Assembly: GCA_947570615.1 (NCBI GenBank)
Contig: CANOVJ010000040.1
Location: 1-37,430 of the forward strand
Direction of reading: 5' to 3'
Origin: an uncultured Lachnospiraceae bacterium
GTDB lineage: Bacteria; Bacillota; Clostridia; Lachnospirales; Lachnospiraceae
Length of the DNA: 37,430 nt
Both the position numbers and the translations under genes were made by a program. Position 1 is the stretch's first letter, and every line of letters begins with the position of its first letter. This document shows positions 31,723 to 37,430 of this stretch, in pieces. Under the pieces are notes generated by a model. That model did not search any database. It was not told the DNA's origin and worked only from the letters and a program-made list of their open reading frames with translations.

Positions 31723-31851
31723 TCTTCCCCGCTTTCCACCGCCTGTGGCGGCACATACAAAACATTTTCCGCCGTGGATTATATCTCCGTTCCGGCCGTT
31801 TCTTTTCGAAAGTTATCCTCAGTGCCAGCCGTGGTGACCAAATCAATCGGG

Positions 31852-33678
31852 CTATACCGCCCCCTCATCCTGTTCACTCAGAATGCTCTGCGCCAGATGG
31901 CAGCTCTCCTCATCCAGCGCAAGCGCCTTTTCCAGCACGGCGATCTGCTCCCTGTGCAGCTCCTCAGTGGATACGCCCCTTACGCGGACCGTATCAGATA
32001 CGATCCCGCAGGAGGAAAGGCTCTGCACCCTGTCCTGAAAGGCCGAAATTGTATCGCAGATCGCCCGACAGTTCTGCGCCATCCGGGCCAGCTCCTCCCG
32101 CCGCCTTCCCTCCACCAGGGGGAGATTTTCAGTGAGCCAGCGCTCTGCCGCCTTCCGTGCGTCCACAAGCTGGCACAGCATACTGTCGTTCACATCGAGA
32201 CGTCTTAAAGCGTTCTCCCTGTCGTTGTCCAGGTCAAAGCTGCATTCCCTCGAAAGCGCGTCCATCCATGCCTCATATGCTTCCTTTCCCTGATGATACC
32301 CGCGGCTTTCTTCCGCCTGAAAGGAGCTCACCAGCGCGCCCAGGGAAGTCTTCAGAATCTCCATCGGCTCAGGCCCTGGCGATCTTTCCCCGAAATGGGT
32401 GATCAGAAAAGGCCAGAAATCACTGTAAAGGTATCCCTCATTCTCCTCAAAGACCTCTCTTTTCCCCTTCTGATCCTGGCACTCCTCCCGCTCCAGCTCA
32501 TCAAATATCTCCTGATCAAAATAAGTGCGGCACAAAAACCGTCCGCCGTCCTCTGTGTACCCGGTGATGACGCCCCATTCCGGGGCGACCCGGAGATTGA
32601 TGGCCAGCACCGGCCTGCCGTTTCTGATATCCTCCATGATGGCAAGCCGCTCCGCCCTTCTGCCCTCCTTTTCCAGCCGCTCCACCATACGGAGCGAAAA
32701 ACCGATGGTCCGTTCCAGCGGGGTAACAAAGTCAAAGGACACCAGCGCGTCCGTACAGCTGTAATCCCAGACATCGGTGAAGCAGACCCGGTAACAGGCC
32801 CCGCTCATACCCATGATCTGGTGATAGGCATATTTCTCCCCCATATATTCCAGCGCCGCACAGAGGGCGCCGGCCCAGGGGCAGTCCCTTCCCTGTCCCC
32901 AGGAAAGCCTGTCAATCCCCTTAAGGATACATTTCGACTGATCCCGGAGCTGCAGCCATGTGCGGTTTTTCCCATAGTAAAGCGTCCTGTTTTCCGGACA
33001 GCTTATGGCATGAATCCCCTCTCTGTTCAGATATACCACCGTCAGATATTCCGTATCGTCGCTGGCCGGGTTGCTGGGAAAGGTCTCGTGATTTACCGGT
33101 ATCCCATCCCACTTAAAATACGCATAGTGCTCCAGCTTTCCCATAACGCTGACAAAGCTCTTTTCGTTCCCATACCAGGCGCCGATGATCCGAAAGGACT
33201 CGGCCGCGCCGCCGTTATCCCCCGTCAGGCGGCCGCTCTCCTGATCCAGCGTCAGATTCTCATTCTGCGCCGCACAGGAATAAAAGATCCCTTCGGGAGT
33301 CTGAAACTTAACGGTCAGAAGCCTGAGGCGATCACTCTCCGGAAATTCCCCTACAAACTGCGCGTTCACATAAATATTCAGCCGGTTGCCGCGAACCATG
33401 TCGTCCACGAAGCGGGTCACAGGAATGTGTGTCTGTCCATCCGTATACACCGCCTCCAGGATAAAAAGCTCTCTGGGCAGCAGCAGTGAGTCGATGCTGC
33501 ACGCAAGGGCCTGCGCCAGCTCAGGCAGAATAGCCGTCTCAGGCAGACACCGGGCGTTTTCCCATTTTGAGACGGCCTGCGGGCTCACGTTCAGCCGCTC
33601 TGCCAGCCCCTCCCCTGTAAATCCCCGCTCCCTGCGCAGGGATGCGATTCTCTTTCCCACTCTTTCCATATCCGTCAT
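31852..33678 (-). CDS. XRE regulator fused to a BtrH/C39-like domain
   Basis: This 608-residue protein has an N-terminal XRE helix-turn-helix (about residues 5-60; GEGLAERLNVSPQAVSKWENARCLP), a middle region of about 200 residues with no family I recognise, and a C-terminal region with RDCPWAGALCAALEYMGEKYAYHQIMGMSGACYRVCF, DALVSFDFVTPLERTIGFSL, NGRPVLAINLRVAPEWGVITGY and a helical end. These match the papain-fold BtrH_N/C39-like family, of which BtrH transfers an acyl group in butirosin synthesis. Here it is attached to a DNA-binding domain. The start at 33678 has AAGGTGG eight bases upstream and a promoter about 110 bases before. The fused domain could sense a ligand or peptide; whether the cysteine is active is unknown. 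Confidence 0.75.
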   Translation of the reverse strand: MTDMERVGKRIASLRRERGFTGEGLAERLNVSPQAVSKWENARCLPETAILPELAQALACSIDSLLLPRELFILEAVYTDGQTHIPVTRFVDDMVRGNRLNIYVNAQFVGEFPESDRLRLLTVKFQTPEGIFYSCAAQNENLTLDQESGRLTGDNGGAAESFRIIGAWYGNEKSFVSVMGKLEHYAYFKWDGIPVNHETFPSNPASDDTEYLTVVYLNREGIHAISCPENRTLYYGKNRTWLQLRDQSKCILKGIDRLSWGQGRDCPWAGALCAALEYMGEKYAYHQIMGMSGACYRVCFTDVWDYSCTDALVSFDFVTPLERTIGFSLRMVERLEKEGRRAERLAIMEDIRNGRPVLAINLRVAPEWGVITGYTEDGGRFLCRTYFDQEIFDELEREECQDQKGKREVFEENEGYLYSDFWPFLITHFGERSPGPEPMEILKTSLGALVSSFQAEESRGYHQGKEAYEAWMDALSRECSFDLDNDRENALRRLDVNDSMLCQLVDARKAAERWLTENLPLVEGRRREELARMAQNCRAICDTISAFQDRVQSLSSCGIVSDTVRVRGVSTEELHREQIAVLEKALALDEESCHLAQSILSEQDEGAV

Positions 33679-33787
33679 TTCTTTTACCACCTTTCCGCCG
33701 CTCTCAGGCGGCCTCCAATGCAGAGAATATCTCATTCCCGTTCAGGCTTTTCAGCCTGCCCCGTACCATATCCAGCGCTGTGCCTTT

Positions 33788-33816
33788 ATTCTACGCAGAC
33801 GGACGGCGGTTTACAA
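33788..33816 (-). promoter_or_regulatory. Promoter of the XRE-BtrH fusion gene
   Basis: On the minus strand TTGTAA (33816-33811) and TAGAAT (33793-33788) are 17 bases apart, 110 bases before the start codon. Confidence 0.55.
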
Positions 33817-33975
33817 TACATCCTGTTTTAAGGGAAAAAAGAAAAACTCAACCTGTGGTTTATAACATCAATAACGGACAGCGGATGATCCGCCCGCAAA
33901 AGGATCGTTTCGCATTCTACATAAAGTCCGGATCCGACCTGTTCAGGGCAGGCTTTTGCAGACCGGCCCGAAACC

Positions 33976-34803
33976 TTACCCGGCGGCGATCAGTTTCTCC
34001 AGCAGCTCCTTCGCCGTCAGGATATCCTTCCTCTGCCTCTCCCCTTCAATTTCCCTCTCAATGGTGATATCGCCCTGATAGCCGATCTCCTTCAGGCGGC
34101 GGATCAGCAGGGGATAATCGACCATCCCCTCCCCAAGCGGCTTCTCGTCGCCCAGAAAATGTCCGTCCGTGGGGTAACACCCGTCCTTGCCGTGGATTCC
34201 CATCACATACTCTCCCAACACCCACAGGGCGTCCACCGGATTTCCCTTTCCGTACATGAGAAGGTTGGCCGGATCGAGATTGACGCCCACGTTGTCCAGG
34301 CCGATATCCTGGATGGCCCGGCGGAGCGTCACGGGAGTCTCCTGTCCCGTCTCAAAGAGAAAGCGCTGTCCTCTCTCCCGGCATATGCCTGCCAGATGCC
34401 GCAGCGCGGCGATCACACCGTGATACCTGGGATCGCAGGGATTCTCCGGCACAAAGCCAACATGGGTCACCAGATCCCTCACGCCCAGCCACTGCGCAAA
34501 CTCAGAGCCCTCGGAAAGCATGGCAAGTCTCTGAAAGCGGAACGCCTCCGGAACCAGCCCCAGCGTTTCCTGCCCGTCATAGAAATCCCACACCCTGGGC
34601 CCCTCCCAGCCGCACCAGAAGGCGGTGGGCTCCGCCCCGTGCCTGTCCGCCGACGCCTTAACCTTTTCTGCCGTCTCCCTCGTCAGAAGAGACCTCTCCC
34701 AGCACACGATCTGGCAGCTGCTCATTCCCATCTCCGCCAGCTCGCGGAACTGATCGTCGATCTCCTTTTTCCGCGTCAGATTTACAATCACCCCTACTCT
34801 CAT
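33976..34803 (-). CDS. Sugar phosphate isomerase/epimerase (xylose-isomerase-like TIM barrel)
   Basis: This 275-residue protein is a metal-dependent TIM barrel of the AP-endonuclease-2/xylose-isomerase-like group. It has a FLFETGQE strand (Glu), GVNLDPANLLMYG (Asp), GIHGKDG (His) and DITIEREI (Glu), the four usual metal ligands. It interconverts sugars or inosose-type compounds; the exact substrate is unknown. The start at 34803 has AGGAGG nine bases upstream. It follows the Gfo/Idh/MocA dehydrogenase by 63 bases in the same direction, a pair typical of cyclitol or keto-sugar breakdown. Confidence 0.88.
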   Translation of the reverse strand: MRVGVIVNLTRKKEIDDQFRELAEMGMSSCQIVCWERSLLTRETAEKVKASADRHGAEPTAFWCGWEGPRVWDFYDGQETLGLVPEAFRFQRLAMLSEGSEFAQWLGVRDLVTHVGFVPENPCDPRYHGVIAALRHLAGICRERGQRFLFETGQETPVTLRRAIQDIGLDNVGVNLDPANLLMYGKGNPVDALWVLGEYVMGIHGKDGCYPTDGHFLGDEKPLGEGMVDYPLLIRRLKEIGYQGDITIEREIEGERQRKDILTAKELLEKLIAAG

Positions 34804-34866
34804 ATCCGGATACCTCCTCACCATTCCTGTCCACTGCGTCAATACGCCGCCCTGCATGGCCCCGGG

Positions 34867-35901
34867 CTACTTCCCGGCCACATACCTTCTGGCGGCGGCA
34901 AGCTCCTCGAGCCCGAGAAGCACTGACTTAACCCCCTCCGCAAGAGGCGCCAGCTCCACTTCCCTGTTCTGCCTGATACATTCAATAAAATACCTGATCT
35001 CCAGATAATAGGGCCCCAGATCGGATATATTGATCCCCATGGAAGTATTGTGCATCTGCTCCGCCTGGAGATCAGGATACTCGATCTCCCCGTTCTTCTT
35101 AAACAGGGCAAGCCCCGGCGTCTTCGTCCCGTTAAAGGAGAGGGTCCCCTCCCTGAAGCCGGCGCGGAAGGAAGGCTCAAACACCAGTGCCGGACTCTCA
35201 TCCCAGAGTGCCTCCGCCGTGACAAAGGCCTTACCATACTCATAGGAAGCGGCTATGTGATTGATCATGCCCGTATCGTAGGCGGACGCCTTCACCTCGA
35301 AGCTGTCCGGCTCTCCCATCATATAGCGCAGGAAATCCAGATCATGGATATGCAGATCCAGAACCACGCCGCCGCTCTTTTTTTCGTCCTGGAACCAGTT
35401 TTCAAATCCCCACTTCACCCTCCCGCTGAGACGGCGCATCACCAGGGATTTCAGCTCTCCCAGGGAGCCTTCCTCATACACCTTTTTCAGGTACTGATAT
35501 TCAGGGAAGGAGCGCAGCACCTGCCCCACCATCACCTTAACCCCCGTCTCCCGCTCCGCCGCAAGAAGTCTGTCACAGTCCTGCGCACTCAGACATACCG
35601 GCTTTTCCACAAACACATGGCATCCCCTGCGCATGGCGACGATTGCATGCTCCGCGTGAAGATAGCTTGGCAGACAGATATGTACGAAATCCGGCGTCTC
35701 CTTCTCAAGAAGCTCCATCCCCGTCTCATAGGTGCGCGCATCCGGCCACACCGCCGCGCCCTTTTCCAGAAATTCCCTGCGGCAGTCGGCGATGGCCACC
35801 ACCTCCACGTCCATCTCCTCTGACAACGCCTTAAGCGACAGATTGTGAGTCATTCCCATGCCGCCGCAGCCGATCAGGGCGGCTTTCAGTTTCTGATTCA
35901 T
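34867..35901 (-). CDS. Gfo/Idh/MocA-family oxidoreductase
   Basis: This 344-residue NAD(P)-dependent dehydrogenase has the Rossmann start ALIGCGGMGMTHNL (glycines at 11, 13, 14, 16), the family EKP motif (E99-K100-P101), and the DLHIHDLDFLRYM segment with the catalytic Asp/His. It oxidises or reduces sugars or inositols. ATG 35901 is chosen as the family start; the nearest ribosome site (AGAGAG) is weak, and a TTG at 35937 would add 12 residues. It is first in the operon with the isomerase and divergent from the ROK regulator, which probably controls both. Confidence 0.9.
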   Translation of the reverse strand: MNQKLKAALIGCGGMGMTHNLSLKALSEEMDVEVVAIADCRREFLEKGAAVWPDARTYETGMELLEKETPDFVHICLPSYLHAEHAIVAMRRGCHVFVEKPVCLSAQDCDRLLAAERETGVKVMVGQVLRSFPEYQYLKKVYEEGSLGELKSLVMRRLSGRVKWGFENWFQDEKKSGGVVLDLHIHDLDFLRYMMGEPDSFEVKASAYDTGMINHIAASYEYGKAFVTAEALWDESPALVFEPSFRAGFREGTLSFNGTKTPGLALFKKNGEIEYPDLQAEQMHNTSMGINISDLGPYYLEIRYFIECIRQNREVELAPLAEGVKSVLLGLEELAAARRYVAGK

Positions 35902-35934
35902 CCCGTTTTCTCTCTTTCTCTGATTTAGTGAATC

Positions 35935-35961
35935 CAATTTGTTATATGGTCTTACAAATTG
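35935..35961. promoter_or_regulatory. Operator-like inverted repeat between the sugar operon and ROK gene
   Basis: CAATTTGT (35935-35942) and ACAAATTG (35954-35961) are perfect 8-base arms with an 11-base centre. It sits in the divergent control region, 34 bases before the dehydrogenase ATG, where a ROK repressor would be expected to bind. Confidence 0.6.
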
Positions 35962-35984
35962 AATATATCACGGCCTTCATATCC

Positions 35985-36013
35985 TGTCAATGAAAAAGCA
36001 AAAGAGCTGTAAT
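35985..36013 (+). promoter_or_regulatory. Promoter of the ROK regulator gene
   Basis: TGTCAA (35985-35990), 17 bases, TGTAAT (36008-36013). It gives a leader of about 110 bases before the start at 36131. Confidence 0.45.
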
Positions 36014-36130
36014 GCGCCTTGTCATCGGTCTTTCAGTGTGCTAAAATCCCAGTTAATAAGTTCACCTGACAATCTGGCCGCCAGGATTCGCAGCCAGCGT
36101 CGAAACGGTACAGAGGGAGAGACACCTTCC

Positions 36131-37315
36131 ATGAAATCAGTAAGTCAGCAGCTGATCAGAAACACCAACTTAAAGCGCCTCTACAACTGCGTCTTCAGCG
36201 AACGGGGCATTTCGCGCGCCGCGCTTGCAAGGCGCACGGGATTAAGCCGCACAGCGGTCTCCGACCTGACAGACGATCTGACGCAAAGAGGCTTTCTCTA
36301 CGATTCCGGTACCGGGGCCAGCCCCGGCGTGGGACGCAACCCCAACTGTCTCGAGCTCTGCCAGGGGAACTATTATGTTCTGGTCTTCGAGTGGGAAAAG
36401 GCGGCGGTTCAGGCGCACCTGGTGGACATCTCCGGCTCCTGTACGCTGCACCGGAGCATCTCCAGAGGTTCGGAGGATTCGTATATCGAGCTGTGCGGGG
36501 ACTTTCTGGAGAGCGGGCTTACGGGAAAGGAAGCGCCCGGAGGAGAGCTTCTGGGCCTGTGCTTCGTTCTCCCCGCCATGATCGACCCGGAGCGGGAGGA
36601 GGTCTTTTCCACCACCTTCTCCCTGGAGCAGGACGGCGGCGGCCAGGGCGTGATCGCCGCTCTGCGAAAGCGCTTTGCAGGGTATACGGTGGCGGTTCTC
36701 AACGATACCGCCTGCGCCGCCTATGCGGAGAAAATCTACACCCGGATCACCGAGAAGGACTTTGCCTTTATCCGTTTCAGCCAGGGGATCGGAGCCGCCC
36801 TTTTTGTAGGGGAACGGCTTCTTGGCGGCGCATGCGCCTCCCATGTGCAGTTCGGCCACGTGAGCATCTCCCCCCTGGGGCCGCCCTGTCCCTGCGGCGG
36901 CCGGGGGTGTCTGGAGCTGATGCTGGCGGAGGAAACCCTTCCCGGACGGCTGCACCGGAAGGGGAGCTTCTCCTATCAGGAGCTGGGAGAAGCCGCCCGC
37001 TACAGGGATGCGGAGGCGGAGCGGGTGATCCGGGATCTGGCCAGGGAATTCTCCATCGCCCTCTCCAGCCTGATCTGTCTGACCCGCCCCAGCCTGATTG
37101 TCCTGGGAGGGAACGCCAGATACCTGGGGGAGCTTTTCCCTGAAGAGATCCGAAAAAGTCTCCTGGAATCCGGCTTCCGGAAAATGACGGAAAACCTGGT
37201 CCTGCGCTACAGCCGGCTGGGCGAGGGCGCCTGCTGTTATGGGGCGATGAAATACTTTTTCGACTGCCATTTCCAGTTCCTTCCCGACGGGAAAAAAACA
37301 TTTTTTGTGGGATAA
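36131..37315 (+). CDS. ROK-family transcriptional regulator/sugar kinase
   Basis: This 394-residue protein has an N-terminal MarR-like winged helix (about residues 8-65: FSERGISRAALARRTGLSRTAVSDLTDDLTQRGFL) and a ROK ATPase-fold domain with NDTACAAYAEKI, the ROK signature region HVQFGHVSISPLGPPC and the zinc-binding CPCGGRGCLE (about 253-262). Regulators of this build bind a sugar or sugar phosphate and repress catabolic genes. The start at 36131 (MKSVSQQLIRN) fits the family; the frame could extend upstream to 35990 but that lies in promoter sequence. GGGAG is 11 bases upstream. It is divergent from the dehydrogenase and isomerase, its likely targets. Confidence 0.9.
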   Translation: MKSVSQQLIRNTNLKRLYNCVFSERGISRAALARRTGLSRTAVSDLTDDLTQRGFLYDSGTGASPGVGRNPNCLELCQGNYYVLVFEWEKAAVQAHLVDISGSCTLHRSISRGSEDSYIELCGDFLESGLTGKEAPGGELLGLCFVLPAMIDPEREEVFSTTFSLEQDGGGQGVIAALRKRFAGYTVAVLNDTACAAYAEKIYTRITEKDFAFIRFSQGIGAALFVGERLLGGACASHVQFGHVSISPLGPPCPCGGRGCLELMLAEETLPGRLHRKGSFSYQELGEAARYRDAEAERVIRDLAREFSIALSSLICLTRPSLIVLGGNARYLGELFPEEIRKSLLESGFRKMTENLVLRYSRLGEGACCYGAMKYFFDCHFQFLPDGKKTFFVG

Positions 37316-37352
37316 AAAACGGATGCCCGGCTTTCCCGTGCATCCGTTTTTT
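37314..37352. terminator. Bidirectional rho-independent terminator after the ROK gene
   Basis: Thirteen-base arms (37314-37326 and 37340-37352) with A6 and T6 tails surround a 13-base loop, just after the stop. It can act on both strands. Confidence 0.8.
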
Positions 37353-37376
37353 AACAGGCCCTGTCATGTCTCGCGA

Positions 37377-37430
37377 TGATCTGACCCCAAAAAGTTAGAC
37401 AAAAATTTATAGTTATGCAACTGATAAGGA
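37377..37430 (+). mobile_element. Left end of an IS3/IS150-type insertion sequence (partial)
   Basis: The stretch CTGACCCCAAAAAGTTAGAC (37381-37400) is the well-known terminal inverted repeat type of IS150-group IS3 elements. The last bases (ACTGATAAGGA) read as a ribosome site just before where orfA would start, so the transposase genes should lie to the right, outside the window. The left boundary is estimated at the TG near 37377. Confidence 0.7.

Noticed and set aside
32293-33489. 398-residue plus-strand open frame opposite the XRE regulator
   Set aside because: It lies wholly within the XRE-BtrH coding region on the other strand and shows no family pattern.
36242-37270. 342-residue minus-strand open frame opposite the ROK gene
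   Set aside because: Antisense to a well-supported ROK regulator; composition is typical of a shadow frame.
1-37430. CRISPR arrays, tRNA and rRNA genes
   Set aside because: No regularly spaced repeats, cloverleaf with CCA-type acceptor pattern or rRNA-like stretch was noticed by eye; a covariance-model scan was not possible.

Overview
The window looks like a chromosome segment of a gut-type Clostridia, most likely Lachnospiraceae. Supporting signs are strong AGGAGG-type ribosome sites, moderately high GC coding sequence, LytTR/GHKL two-component genes, two members of the Lachnospiraceae-expanded AAA-ATPase/PD-(D/E)XK family, a BioY biotin transporter, ROK and Gfo/Idh/MocA sugar genes, and an Rpn (PD-(D/E)XK transposase-like) remnant. 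Taxonomy is inferred from gene families only.

Layout. 1-3.1 kb (minus): an ABC-transporter stub, a HicA-HicB toxin-antitoxin locus in which the toxin is cut short and fused in frame to the antitoxin, and an operon of small membrane protein, LytTR regulator and soluble GHKL kinase behind a perfect consensus promoter. 3.5-7 kb (plus): a BAAT/thioesterase remnant, then an OmpR-type regulator, a broken histidine kinase, a BcrA-type ABC ATPase and a shortened permease, which together look like a decaying peptide-antibiotic sensing/immunity module. 7-13.4 kb (minus): a frameshifted amidohydrolase, bioY, a DUF2164 protein, a lipoprotein, an aspartyl-tRNA synthetase and a secreted glycoside-hydrolase-like protein. 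13.6-16.5 kb: a phosphotransferase lacking its catalytic loop, a single-chain Rrf2 regulator-TcdA fusion, a small hypothetical and a GNAT acetyltransferase. 16.6-21.8 kb: two AAA-ATPases (one with an intact nuclease-like domain, one without) around an HD-domain protein, an SdpI-like protein and a MscL with a C-terminal zinc ribbon.

21.8-29.6 kb is an accessory/defence stretch: a possible small membrane peptide with an antisense promoter, a MntA-HepT (MNT/HEPN) toxin-antitoxin pair, a winged-helix HTH_42 protein, an ArsR-regulated ABC exporter, a visibly AT-rich SIR2-P-loop protein resembling SIR2-STAND anti-phage proteins, and an Rpn remnant. 29.7-37.4 kb: a coiled-coil protein, a beta-propeller lactonase, an XRE regulator fused to a BtrH/C39-like domain, and a divergent sugar locus (isomerase, Gfo/Idh/MocA dehydrogenase, ROK regulator). 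The window ends inside what looks like the left end of an IS3/IS150-type insertion sequence.

The most striking property is that many genes match their families at both ends but lack an internal block: hicA, the kinase at 4.6 kb, the permease at 6.4 kb, the phosphotransferase at 13.6 kb, the nuclease part of the ATPase at 19.1 kb, Rpn at 29.2 kb and probably the BAAT fragment. This suggests ongoing decay by short internal deletions, or an assembly artefact that collapses such segments. The best candidates for unusual biology are the HicA-HicB fusion, the Rrf2-TcdA fusion, the XRE-BtrH fusion and the SIR2-P-loop protein.
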